16,616 bases of DNA, taken from positions 1-16,616 of the forward strand of contig CBCTZG010000060.1 in the NCBI GenBank assembly GCA_965151315.1. The letters are read 5' to 3'. Each line of letters starts with the position of its first letter. The first letter of the stretch is position 1. The stretch comes from Avimonoglobus sp965151315 (GTDB lineage: Bacteria; Bacillota; Clostridia; UBA1381). Positions 1-7,329 of the stretch are shown here, one piece after another. The position numbers and the translations under genes were made by a program. The notes under the pieces are model-generated. The model saw only the letters and a program-made list of their open reading frames with translations. It was not told the origin of the DNA and searched no databases.

Positions 1-15
1 GGTTAACCTTTATAG

Positions 16-40
16 AACCACGCGACTATCGCGTGGTTTT
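16..40 (+). terminator. Intrinsic terminator of an unseen plus-strand gene
   Basis: A perfect 9-bp stem (AACCACGCG / CGCGTGGTT, arms 16-24 and 30-38) with a 5-nt loop runs into TTTT on the plus strand. On the minus strand it is not followed by a T run. It therefore most likely ends a plus-strand gene lying left of the window and converging on the antiporter gene. Confidence 0.6.
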
Positions 41-48
41 CGGTATAC

Positions 49-79
49 AAAAAAAATCAGACGGCCCAAAGCCGCCTGA
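49..79 (-). terminator. Intrinsic terminator of the antiporter gene
   Basis: Read on the minus strand, a 9-bp stem with one G:U pair (TCAGGCGGC / GCCGTCTGA, arms 71-79 and 57-65, 5-nt loop) is followed by eight T. It begins 8 nt after the antiporter stop codon, in the right place and orientation to end that transcript. Confidence 0.85.
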
Positions 80-86
80 AAGCATT

Positions 87-1688
87 CTATTCCTCTGACC
101 GGTTTATCACCAAAATATCCCCCGCCAAAACCATTGTATTCCCGCTGGGGATCACAATCTCCCGGCTCCGGCGGATCATCACCACCAGCTCGCCGGGATC
201 CAAAGGGAGCGAATGAATCGGCGTCCCCTGCCAGGGATGAGCTTTATCGATTCCGACCTCATAAAGACGGATGTGGCTTTCGTCCTGAAAGCCCGCCGCG
301 GCCAGCACCGCCCGGTCGCCGGCTTCCAAAACGGTATCCCCCCGGGGCACTAAGGTCTCCTGCTTCCGCAGCACCGCCGCCAGAAGGATATCCTGGGGCA
401 GGGACAGGTCCCGGACAGCCGCGCCGTTCCAGCTGTGATCCTCGGTAATCACAAGCTGGATAAACTGGATATCCGTATCCTCCGCATAATCGCTGAATGT
501 TTTTAACACGTTCTCCCCGTCATCGATCATGTCCAGCCTTTTCGCCGCCCAAGGCAGCAGCGCGCCCTGAAACGCTATGGATAAAAGGACGACGAAAAAG
601 ACACTATGGAAAATATCCATATCCAGCGAGACCCCGGATCCCATGACCATCACCGCAAACACGATGGACGCCGCGCCCCGCAGGCCGGCCCAGGCGATAA
701 ACACCTGCTGCCGCATGGGACACCGCAGAGGGGAAAGCAGCATAAACACTGCCGCCGGCCGGGCGATCAATGTCAAAAACAATGCCGCCGGCACCGCCAC
801 AAATAAGGTCTGGGGAATCTGGGACGGAAAGCTCAGAAGGCCCAGCAGGAAAAACAAAAGCATCTGCATCAGGCCTGTAACCCCGTCAAAAAAGTGCACC
901 AACCCGGTCTTATTGGGGATCCGCTGATTGCCTAAAATCAAGCCAGTGATATAAACACTCAAAAAACCATTACCGCCCAGCATGGCTGGCAGCGCATAAG
1001 AAAACGCTGCCGCAGCCATCACATACGCGGCGTCAAACCCCGGGGCGGCGCAATGGGATCGACGCATGACAAACACAGCCACGATCCCGATCAAAATCCC
1101 AAATACCGCGCCCAGTACCACCTGCAGGACAATCATCCCCGCCATAGCCCAGCCGGACAGATCTCCCCGCAGGGCAGACAGGAGGATCACGGTGAGCATG
1201 TAGGCAAAGGGGTCATTAGAGCCGCTTTCTACCTCTAAAATCGAGGCCGTCCCATAGCGCAGGTTCAGCTTTTTGGAACGCAGGATCGAGAATACGGAGG
1301 CGGCGTCTGTGGAGCCCAGTACCGCGCCCAGCAGCATACCCTCCAGCCAATCCAGCCTTAAAATGAAATGGCAGAACAGCCCCGTAAGCCCCGCGGTCAC
1401 CAGCACACCTGCGGAGGACAGCAAAGCCGCCTTGCCGGCTACCGGCCGCGCCGCCCGCCAGCTCGTACCAAATCCGCCGTAAAACATGATCACGACTAAC
1501 GCTGCGGTACTAATCATTTCCGCCATTTGATAGTCCGCAAACGGAATCTTCACAATGCCGTCAGACCCAAACAGCATCCCCAGAACAATAAACGCGAACA
1601 AGGCCGGTATTCCAAACCGGCTTGAAATTCGATTGAAAAAAATACACGCAAAAACAACAACAGCACCAATCAGTAAATAATCCGCCAA
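87..1688 (-). CDS. Potassium/proton antiporter, NhaP2-like, with RCK_C (TrkA-C) domains
   Basis: Predicted inner-membrane cation/proton antiporter of the CPA1/NhaP2 type, exporting K+ (or Na+) in exchange for protons. Residues 1 to about 385 are a run of hydrophobic helices with STD at 126-128 and the ESGSNDP motif at 154-160; the Asn-Asp pair is the usual CPA1 ion-binding motif. The tail from about 400 to 533 is soluble. It contains two similar segments (AAVLRKQETLVPRGDTVLEAGD and VVMIRRSREIVIPSGNTMVLAGD types) that look like tandem RCK_C/TrkA-C ligand-binding folds. Such domains gate K+ transport and in some Firmicutes bind c-di-AMP; ligand binding here is inferred. The start is TTG, preceded by AAAGGGG (1696-1702) with a 7-nt spacer. 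The gene is monocistronic with its own terminator. Family assignment is firm; ion preference is not. Confidence 0.88.
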   Translation of the reverse strand: MADYLLIGAVVVFACIFFNRISSRFGIPALFAFIVLGMLFGSDGIVKIPFADYQMAEMISTAALVVIMFYGGFGTSWRAARPVAGKAALLSSAGVLVTAGLTGLFCHFILRLDWLEGMLLGAVLGSTDAASVFSILRSKKLNLRYGTASILEVESGSNDPFAYMLTVILLSALRGDLSGWAMAGMIVLQVVLGAVFGILIGIVAVFVMRRSHCAAPGFDAAYVMAAAAFSYALPAMLGGNGFLSVYITGLILGNQRIPNKTGLVHFFDGVTGLMQMLLFFLLGLLSFPSQIPQTLFVAVPAALFLTLIARPAAVFMLLSPLRCPMRQQVFIAWAGLRGAASIVFAVMVMGSGVSLDMDIFHSVFFVVLLSIAFQGALLPWAAKRLDMIDDGENVLKTFSDYAEDTDIQFIQLVITEDHSWNGAAVRDLSLPQDILLAAVLRKQETLVPRGDTVLEAGDRAVLAAAGFQDESHIRLYEVGIDKAHPWQGTPIHSLPLDPGELVVMIRRSREIVIPSGNTMVLAGDILVINRSEE

Positions 1689-1749
1689 TGAAAGACCCCT
1701 TTCTACTTCTCATTTTTTAAGTAATGTTAGACTGCCCAAATGCAAATCG

Positions 1750-1778
1750 ATTATGGGGCATCAATGGATTTTCCCCAA
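1750..1778 (-). promoter_or_regulatory. Candidate sigma-A promoter of the antiporter gene
   Basis: Minus strand: TTGGGG (1773-1778), 17-nt spacer, CATAAT (1750-1755), about 60 nt upstream of the TTG start. The -10 is good and the -35 is weak, so this is a suggestion only. Confidence 0.4.
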
Positions 1779-1914
1779 TCTTGTCTCCGCAAAGCTGTAT
1801 GGCGCCGCTGCGGGCTTATCTGTTCATCTTCGCCGTTGACCGCCCTTGTATAATAAACTTTTCTATACCGTTTTCCCAGTATATGCAAAGCGCTCCGCGC
1901 CAGAACCGATCAGA

Positions 1915-2421
1915 TCAGTCCTGATTTGCCGACGTACTGCCAAATCCCCCGCTGCGCAGGCCGTTGGCCGCGTCATCCTGGGTAATGCCAAATTCCAGGA
2001 ATATCCCCTGGCAAAAGGCTTCCCCTTCCTTCAGCGACAGGGCCTTACCCTCGTTAGAATCGTTGGTAATCTTAATAAAGATATGCCCCTCGTTATCGGC
2101 GCCGTAATAATCGCTGTCAATAATCCCCACTGTGTTGTTCAGCTGCAGCCGGTACTTAAAGCCCAGGCCGCTCCGTGGGTAGAGCTTCAAAACCCATCCC
2201 GGCTCCATCCACGCCCGGATCCCTGTGGGGATCTTAATGCTTTCTCCCGGATTTAAGGTAAAATCCAAGGTAGAATAAAAATCATATCCGGCAGAACCCT
2301 GCGTTGCCCGTTTGGGCAGCCGGATCCGTTCATATACGCTTTCTTCCGTCCCAAAGGTATCCCGCCAGGCTTCTTTAAACTGCTTTTGAGATACCTTTTC
2401 AAATCTTGCTATTCGTTTCAT
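1915..2421 (-). CDS. dut: dUTP diphosphatase (trimeric dUTPase)
   Basis: Hydrolyses dUTP to dUMP and pyrophosphate, keeping uracil out of DNA and supplying dUMP for dTMP synthesis. All five trimeric-dUTPase motifs are visible in the 168-aa product: SAGYDF (43-48), YPRSGLG (81-87), NTVGIIDSDYYG (96-107, with the catalytic Asp), EAFCQGIFLEF (about 133-143) and the C-terminal RSGGFGSTS (about 156-164) that closes over the substrate. An N-terminal stretch of about 35 residues precedes motif I. The ATG at 2421 is chosen because AGGAGGAG lies just before it; an in-frame ATG 27 nt further upstream would sit inside nrdG. The gene starts 10 nt after the nrdG stop, so it is the third gene of an nrdD-nrdG-dut transcription unit devoted to dNTP supply. 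No convincing terminator follows it. Confidence 0.93.
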   Translation of the reverse strand: MKRIARFEKVSQKQFKEAWRDTFGTEESVYERIRLPKRATQGSAGYDFYSTLDFTLNPGESIKIPTGIRAWMEPGWVLKLYPRSGLGFKYRLQLNNTVGIIDSDYYGADNEGHIFIKITNDSNEGKALSLKEGEAFCQGIFLEFGITQDDAANGLRSGGFGSTSANQD

Positions 2422-2431
2422 ATGCTCCTCC

Positions 2432-2920
2432 TCAGGCGTGCAGTACAACTCCGTCTGCCGCCAGTGTTTTCTTGACGTCGATCACCCGCTGGTTAGCGCT
2501 GCCTTTCCAATGCAGCTTTGTGTCCTTTTGGGCAGCCTCAAACCGGCCGTCCACCACCACATCCACCAGGCTGATAAAGTCCAGCTCCCGGATCTCCTCC
2601 CACAAAAACCCAGTATAGAGCCAGATGGTTTTTTGAGGAAACCGCTCCCGGGCAGCCCGAATCAGCGCCCCGATCTCCGCCCGGTTCCCCGGATACAGGG
2701 GATCGCCGCCGGATAAAGTCAGCCCGGCAATGTAGTCCTGGCCCAATCCGGCGAAGAGTTCCTGCCGGGCATCCTCGTCAAACGGGATGCCCCCCTCCGG
2801 GTCCCAGGTGATCGGGTTATGGCATCCCGGGCAGCAATGGCTGCACCCAGCCACCCACAAAACCATACGCAGGCCGTCGCCGTTGAGCATATCATCTTTT
2901 GTTATGTTATGATACCGCAT
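2432..2920 (-). CDS. nrdG: Anaerobic ribonucleotide reductase activating protein (radical SAM)
   Basis: Radical-SAM activase that uses a [4Fe-4S] cluster and S-adenosylmethionine to place the glycyl radical on NrdD. The 162-aa product is the normal size for NrdG. It carries the CX3CX2C cluster motif at C26, C30 and C33 (CSHCCPGC) with the family context of WVAGC before and HNP after it. A SAM-binding-type SGGDPL sequence lies at about 94-99. It starts at an ATG 3 nt after the nrdD stop codon, with AGGAG inside the end of nrdD, so translation is probably coupled to nrdD. It acts in the cytoplasm and is oxygen-sensitive, which fits an obligate anaerobe. Assignment is secure from motif and neighbour. 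Confidence 0.95.
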   Translation of the reverse strand: MRYHNITKDDMLNGDGLRMVLWVAGCSHCCPGCHNPITWDPEGGIPFDEDARQELFAGLGQDYIAGLTLSGGDPLYPGNRAEIGALIRAARERFPQKTIWLYTGFLWEEIRELDFISLVDVVVDGRFEAAQKDTKLHWKGSANQRVIDVKKTLAADGVVLHA

Positions 2921-2923
2921 TGC

Positions 2924-5044
2924 TCACATACTTCTCCTATCCTTGATTTCCGCCATTTTCGCGTCATTGAGACGCGTGTCACCCTTCACCCGGGAATAGG
3001 ACAGATACCCGTTCATCCGGTCAATTTTAGTCAGGTTCTTGCTGCCGCATTTGGGGCATACGTCCATTTCCAGCTCCTGGTGGCCGCAGTCGTCGCAGTA
3101 AGCCAGGGACAGATTCACGCCCTCATAAAAGCCCATGCGCATAGCCCGGTGAATCAGGGTCTTCACCGCTTCCTTATTGTAGTCGATGGGGTATTTCACA
3201 TACTGGATCTTTCCCCCGTTCATCAAATTCCAGAACCGGTTTTCTAAATCCTGCTTCTGGATCGGGGTAATGTCCTCGGACACATGACAGTGAAAGCTAT
3301 TCGAAACATATTCCCGATCGGACACATTTTCAATGATCCCATACTTTTTCCGAAACTGCTTCACCTGCAGACCGCAGAGGTTTTCCGCCGGGGTGCCATA
3401 TAGTGCGTAGAGATGGCCGTCCTCCTCCTTGAACGCATTTACCCGTTGATTAATATACTCCATAACCTCCAACGCGAAGGCCCCGTCCTCTACCAGGGAC
3501 TTCTTGTTATGGAGCTGCTGCAGCTCGTTTAAGGCCGTGATGCCAAAGGAGGCCGTGGCTGTTTTCAGAAGCGGCTTGATTTTATCGTGAAAATCCAGAT
3601 GCCCGCCGTAGAAACCGCCCTCACAGTAGGCCAGCGGATTGGTGGAGGCCCGCATTTCGCCCAAATAGTCGTATGTACGGATATGGAGGTTCCGAATCAG
3701 ATTCAGATAGTAGTCCAGCACCTGGTAAAAATCCTTGCTCTCCTTCTGAGCCTTGGCATAGATCATGGGCAGATGCAGGCTGACGGCGCCGATATTGAAC
3801 CGGCCCACAAATACCGGTACATCCTGGTCGTCCGCCGGTTTCATGCCGCCCCGCTCATACCAGGGGGACAGAAAGGCCCGGCAGCCCATCGGCGAAATTA
3901 CCTTTTTATACTTTTTATACATGCTGGCCACATACCCGTCGCCGGTCAAGGACAGCCAATCCGGGTACATGGTCTTCCGGGAGCATTCCACCCCCGCCTC
4001 AAATACATCCTCCAAAGCCTTTCCCGGCCCATGGAGCTCTTCATCATACAAAAATACGATTTTGGGGAACAGCACTGGCTTTTTGCACCACTTTTTGCCC
4101 TGGCCGCCCCGGCGGACGTTGAGCATCGTAATCGTAGCCATTTTCTCAAACCGGCTCTGGCCCAGACCCGCGGTCATGGTAATAAAGGGATAATCCCCCC
4201 GGCTGGAGGCCACTGTGTTGAACTTATATTCCCAGCCCTGGAAGCCCTGGCTGAAATCATTCTGGACGTCTGCCATAGCGGCGTCCGCCGCCTGCCGGCC
4301 GGCAAGACCCAGGCCCTTATATTTTTCCAACTGCCGCTCATAGGTCTTTTCCGCGTAGGGCGCTAAGATCTTATCTACCTCCGGCACCGTAAAACCGCCG
4401 TACTGCTGGCTGGCGGCAGACAGGACGATATCCCCGATCACGTCGAAGGCCACGTCTAAGGACTTAGGCTCGTTATACCAGAGGTTCCCCATCTCAAAGC
4501 CGTCCTTTAAAACCGCCTGTACGTCAAACAGGCAGCAGTTCATCGTATCCCGCCGGGCAGACATGTCATGGACATAAATATACCCCTCCCGGCAGGCCTG
4601 CAGCTCCTCTACCGTCATAAAAAATTTCTGATACAGCTCCTTATTAAGCTGATTGAAAATCAGCGACCGCTTGGTGGAAACCAGGGCCGAGTCGGAGTTG
4701 GAATTTTCCTTATCGCCGATATACATGATAGCCTGGCTTTTCTGGTATACCTCGTCCAGCATATGGACAAAATCCTGCTTGTAATTCCGGTAATCCCGGT
4801 AGCTTTTCGCCACAACCGGGTTCACCTGGTCTAAAGCGCCCTCAACAATATTGTGCATTTCTGAAATATGGATCTCGTCCTTGCCCATATTCAGTACCCG
4901 GCTGTCCACGAATACGCAGATGTTCCGGAGCTCCTCCTCCGTAAAGGTGATCAAGGCACGATATGCAGATTTTTTGACCGCAGTCACAACCTTCTGCACA
5001 TTGTATTCCTCTGCGGTTCCGTCCTTTTTAATGATATGTATCAT
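2924..5044 (-). CDS. nrdD: Anaerobic (class III) ribonucleoside-triphosphate reductase
   Basis: Glycyl-radical enzyme that reduces ribonucleoside triphosphates to deoxyribonucleotides under anoxia. In the 706-aa product, residues 1 to about 95 form an ATP-cone allosteric domain (starts MIHIIKKDGTAEEYN). The long central region is the ten-stranded catalytic barrel. Near the C-terminus is a Cys4 zinc site (C650, C653, C663, C666), followed by the glycyl-radical loop RMNGYL, in which G679 is the predicted radical residue. The ATG is preceded by GGAGGGG (5052-5058) at 7 nt. It is the first gene of nrdD-nrdG-dut, with a strong promoter and two possible NrdR boxes upstream. No aerobic nrdAB or nrdEF gene is in the window. 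Confidence 0.97.
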   Translation of the reverse strand: MIHIIKKDGTAEEYNVQKVVTAVKKSAYRALITFTEEELRNICVFVDSRVLNMGKDEIHISEMHNIVEGALDQVNPVVAKSYRDYRNYKQDFVHMLDEVYQKSQAIMYIGDKENSNSDSALVSTKRSLIFNQLNKELYQKFFMTVEELQACREGYIYVHDMSARRDTMNCCLFDVQAVLKDGFEMGNLWYNEPKSLDVAFDVIGDIVLSAASQQYGGFTVPEVDKILAPYAEKTYERQLEKYKGLGLAGRQAADAAMADVQNDFSQGFQGWEYKFNTVASSRGDYPFITMTAGLGQSRFEKMATITMLNVRRGGQGKKWCKKPVLFPKIVFLYDEELHGPGKALEDVFEAGVECSRKTMYPDWLSLTGDGYVASMYKKYKKVISPMGCRAFLSPWYERGGMKPADDQDVPVFVGRFNIGAVSLHLPMIYAKAQKESKDFYQVLDYYLNLIRNLHIRTYDYLGEMRASTNPLAYCEGGFYGGHLDFHDKIKPLLKTATASFGITALNELQQLHNKKSLVEDGAFALEVMEYINQRVNAFKEEDGHLYALYGTPAENLCGLQVKQFRKKYGIIENVSDREYVSNSFHCHVSEDITPIQKQDLENRFWNLMNGGKIQYVKYPIDYNKEAVKTLIHRAMRMGFYEGVNLSLAYCDDCGHQELEMDVCPKCGSKNLTKIDRMNGYLSYSRVKGDTRLNDAKMAEIKDRRSM

Positions 5045-5056
5045 TCGCTTTCCCCT

Positions 5057-5113
5057 CCACTACATATTGTATATAAATTCCAGATTTTAAATTCCGTATA
5101 CTAAATATTATAC
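5057..5113 (-). promoter_or_regulatory. Two candidate NrdR boxes over the nrdD promoter/leader
   Basis: Two AT-rich 16-mers resemble the NrdR palindrome (acaCwAtATaTwGtgt). CCACTACATATTGTAT (5057-5072) is the better match. ATACTAAATATTATAC (5098-5113) is weaker and contains the -10 hexamer. Their starts are 41 bp apart, about four helical turns, as expected for tandem NrdR sites placed on the same DNA face. NrdR is the usual ATP/dATP-sensing repressor of nrd operons. This is motif matching by eye, without scoring. Confidence 0.45.
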
Positions 5114-5135
5114 ACCATTCTTTTCCGGATTGCAA
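5107..5135 (-). promoter_or_regulatory. Sigma-A promoter of nrdD-nrdG-dut
   Basis: Minus strand: TTGCAA (5130-5135), 17-nt spacer, perfect TATAAT (5107-5112). Transcription would start near 5100, leaving a leader of about 55 nt before the nrdD ATG. It is divergent from the thioesterase promoter about 85 bp away. Confidence 0.8.
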
Positions 5136-5217
5136 GGGCTTTTTGTAAAATCAGCAATATTCAAAGGGCTGGCTGGCCGAAAAGCGCATAAAACCAGATA
5201 AAATCGGTATAAAAAAT

Positions 5218-5246
5218 TTGACGGGCGTATCATTTTGTGGTAAACT
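5218..5246 (+). promoter_or_regulatory. Sigma-A promoter of the thioesterase gene
   Basis: TTGACG (5218-5223), 17-nt spacer, TAAACT (5241-5246). Transcription would begin near 5253, only about 8 nt before the ribosome binding site. This excludes the in-frame GTG at 5237, which lies inside the promoter, as the start codon. Confidence 0.7.
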
Positions 5247-5275
5247 GGTTAAAATTGACCAGGAGGTGTATTCGA

Positions 5276-5743
5276 TTGGAAAAACGAGTTTCTGATTCCT
5301 ATACAGAGCAGGTACAGATTGTGTCCCAGGCATATCTTAACGGCTTCCGCCGGCTGTTCGGCGGGAAGCTGATGGAGTGGATCGACGTGGTGGCGGGGGT
5401 TGTCGCCCGGCGGCACTGCGGCCGGAATGTAACCACAGTTATGGTGGATACCCTGCATTTTAAGGAGCCGGCCTACGCCAATAATATTATTGTTCTCACC
5501 GGCAAGATCACCTATGTGGGCAAAACCTCCATGGAGGTCTGCGTCAGATCCTATGCCGAGGACTTTGACGGATCGAAAAAGCTCATCAACACGGCTTATT
5601 TGGTAATGGTGGCCATTGACGAAGACCAGCGCCCCGCCCCCGTACCCGGGCTGATCTTGGAAACAGAGCAGGAGCGGCAGGACTGGGCCGCCGGCCAAAA
5701 ACGCTATGCCCTGCGCAAAACCCGGCGGAACGAAAACTACTAG
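5276..5743 (+). CDS. Acyl-CoA thioesterase, hotdog fold (YciA/BFIT type)
   Basis: Predicted cytoplasmic enzyme hydrolysing acyl-CoA to free acid and CoA. The 155-aa product has the hotdog thioesterase signature: N22, then FGGKLMEWID at 28-37 with conserved Gly-Gly and Asp37 at the start of the central helix. A later strand pattern (MVDTLHFKEPA, then ITYVGKTSMEVCV) is typical of YciA-like acyl-CoA hydrolases. The TTG start at 5276 has AGGAGGTG (5261-5268) 7 nt upstream and fits the promoter. The gene stands alone between two divergent or separate transcription units; nothing nearby indicates the acyl chain. It ends in NENY and is followed immediately by a large GC-rich inverted repeat. Family confident; substrate unknown. 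Confidence 0.88.
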   Translation: MEKRVSDSYTEQVQIVSQAYLNGFRRLFGGKLMEWIDVVAGVVARRHCGRNVTTVMVDTLHFKEPAYANNIIVLTGKITYVGKTSMEVCVRSYAEDFDGSKKLINTAYLVMVAIDEDQRPAPVPGLILETEQERQDWAAGQKRYALRKTRRNENY

Positions 5744-5746
5744 ATG

Positions 5747-5817
5747 GGAATCAGGCCGCTCCGGCGTGTGCATACCGCGGAGCAAATCCTTACCGGAGCG
5801 GCCGCGGGCTTGATTCC
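5747..5817 (+). repeat. Large GC-rich stem-loop after the thioesterase gene
   Basis: Perfect 11-bp arms GGCCGCTCCGG (5754-5764) and CCGGAGCGGCC (5793-5803), extended outwards by GGAATCA / TGATTCC (5747-5753, 5811-5817) around a 7-nt bulge. The left arm can also pair with CGGAGC at 5778-5783, so two exclusive folds exist. There is no T run after it, so it is not a classical intrinsic terminator. It lies between the thioesterase stop and the hydE promoter. Confidence 0.6.
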
Positions 5818-5851
5818 AGAGCTGGTTTGGAAATTTCGGCGATATGCCGGC

Positions 5852-5880
5852 TTGCAACCTGGGCCGAGAGCGTATATAAT
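5852..5880 (+). promoter_or_regulatory. Sigma-A promoter of the hydE operon
   Basis: TTGCAA (5852-5857), 17-nt spacer, perfect TATAAT (5875-5880), about 50 nt upstream of the hydE ATG. It uses the same TTGCAA -35 hexamer as the nrdD promoter. Confidence 0.8.
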
Positions 5881-5932
5881 ATAGGCATACAAGCTGTCCG
5901 GCTTGCGGCGGACAAAATACGGAGGATCTCTG

Positions 5933-6943
5933 ATGAACATACATAGGATGGCCAAAGAGGAGCTCGCCCAGCTGATTCAGGAAAACGCCCAAGGCCCAGC
6001 CCAGACACTTTTGGAACAGGCACAGGCGGGGCGGGACGCCTGCTACGGCCGCCGGGTTTTTGCCCGGGGACTGATTGAGTTTACCAACTACTGTAAAAAC
6101 AACTGCTACTACTGCGGCATCCGGGCCGGAAATACCCGTGCGCACCGCTACCGGCTGACCGAGGCGGACATTTTAGCCTGCTGCGCCCAGGGCGCAGAGC
6201 TCGGCTTCCATACCTTTGTCCTGCAGGGCGGCGAGGATCCGGCCTTTACCGATGAACAGACGGCTAGGCTGGTTTTTAAAATTAAAGATACCCATCCAGA
6301 CTGCGCCGTTACCCTTTCCATTGGAGAGCGCCCCCGGGAAAGTTACCGTCTGTTCCGCAGCGCCGGGGCCGACCGGTATTTACTGCGCCATGAAACCGCT
6401 ACAGACACCCATTACCGCCGCCTGCACCCAAAATCCATGTCCCTGGCCCACAGGAAGCAATGCCTTTGGGATTTGAAGGAACTGGGCTTTCAGGTGGGCG
6501 CCGGGTTTATGGTCGGTTCGCCAGGCCAGACAGCGGAGCATCTTGCGGAGGACCTGCTGTTTTTAAAGGAGCTGCAGCCGCAGATGGTGGGAATCGGTCC
6601 TTTCCTCCCCCATCAGGATACGCCCTTTCGCACGGAGCCCCCAGGATCTGTGCCGCTGACGCTAACCATGCTGGCCCTGACCCGGATCCTGCTCCCCCAG
6701 GTGCTTCTGCCCTCTACTACGGCGCTGGCCACAGCAGATCAGGCCGGCCATGCCCTGGGCCTGTCCGCCGGCGCAAATGTAGTCATGCCCAACTTGTCGC
6801 CGGCTTCCGTCCGGGCCGACTATTCCCTGTACGACAACAAAGCCGCTTTTGGCAGTGAGGCGGCGGAATCCGTCCGGAGCCTGGCAGAAAAAATCCAGTC
6901 CGCCGGCTATATATTCGACATGTCCCGGGGGGACGCCCTTTGA
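5933..6943 (+). CDS. hydE: [FeFe]-hydrogenase H-cluster radical SAM maturase HydE
   Basis: One of three maturases (HydE, HydF, HydG) that build the H-cluster 2Fe subcluster; HydE works on the cysteine-bound iron synthon en route to the azadithiolate bridge. The 336-aa product is of family length. The radical-SAM CX3CX2C motif is C54, C58, C61 (CKNNCYYCGIR), preceded by LIEFTNYC as in HydE/BioB-like enzymes. LQGGEDP and HETATDTHYRRLHP are further HydE-type sequences lining the barrel. The ATG at 5933 has GGAGG (5921-5925) 7 nt upstream; longer in-frame starts lack a site. The gene opens an operon with a DUF2752 and a CpXC gene, without hydF, hydG or hydrogenase genes in view, so the pathway genes must be elsewhere. 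PylB is a close relative, but the motif context favours HydE. Confidence 0.9.
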   Translation: MNIHRMAKEELAQLIQENAQGPAQTLLEQAQAGRDACYGRRVFARGLIEFTNYCKNNCYYCGIRAGNTRAHRYRLTEADILACCAQGAELGFHTFVLQGGEDPAFTDEQTARLVFKIKDTHPDCAVTLSIGERPRESYRLFRSAGADRYLLRHETATDTHYRRLHPKSMSLAHRKQCLWDLKELGFQVGAGFMVGSPGQTAEHLAEDLLFLKELQPQMVGIGPFLPHQDTPFRTEPPGSVPLTLTMLALTRILLPQVLLPSTTALATADQAGHALGLSAGANVVMPNLSPASVRADYSLYDNKAAFGSEAAESVRSLAEKIQSAGYIFDMSRGDAL

Positions 6944-7329
6944 AGCGGCGGGATCAGCTGCTGATCCTGGGGATCTGCGGCCTGGCGCTGCTGCTGAGCG
7001 CCGGCGGCTTTCTCCCCTGCCTGTTCCGTTGGGCTGCGGGCATCCCCTGCCCTGGCTGCGGTATGTCCCGGGCTTATCTTGCCCTATGTTCCGGCGATTT
7101 CCGCCAGGCCTTTTTCTGGCATCCGCTGTTTTGGGCGCCGCCCATCATTGCCGGGCTGTGCCTTTGGAAAAAAGGGGCGGCCCAAAGCCCCAAGCTCTGG
7201 ATCCCGGCCGGCGTTTTATTTTTTGCCGTCTATCTGCTCCGCATGGCGCTGTATTTTCCCGACACGCCGCCGATGGACTACAGCCCGGATAATCTTTTAC
7301 ATACCTTGACAGAAAGGATCTTTCTCTGA
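6940..7329 (+). CDS. DUF2752 family membrane protein
   Basis: Small (129 aa) predicted membrane protein of the DUF2752 family; its function is unknown. Three hydrophobic stretches are visible (about 6-29, 57-75 and 85-106). The family signature CPGCGMSRAY lies at 37-46 (C37, C40, R44), followed by a conserved-type FFWHPLFW at 58-65. The Cys-X2-Cys pair could bind metal or be redox-active, but this is inference. It starts at a TTG overlapping the hydE stop by 4 nt (TTGA), with GGGGGGA upstream, so translation is coupled to hydE. It ends in a 1-nt overlap with the next gene. The tight linkage to hydE makes a role near hydrogenase maturation or its membrane environment possible, but unproven. 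Confidence 0.78.
   Translation: MKRRDQLLILGICGLALLLSAGGFLPCLFRWAAGIPCPGCGMSRAYLALCSGDFRQAFFWHPLFWAPPIIAGLCLWKKGAAQSPKLWIPAGVLFFAVYLLRMALYFPDTPPMDYSPDNLLHTLTERIFL

Noticed and set aside
1849..1854. Perfect TATAAT on the plus strand between dut and the antiporter gene
   Set aside because: No acceptable -35 at 16-18 nt and no plus-strand gene downstream; it lies antisense to the dut end.
3587..4366. Long plus-strand open frame of 259 codons
   Set aside because: It is antisense to nrdD and arises from the codon bias of that GC-rich gene; no ribosome site or family similarity.
5249..6145. 298-codon minus-strand open frame over thioesterase and hydE
   Set aside because: It is antisense to two well-supported genes, spans two plus-strand promoters and has no recognisable motif.
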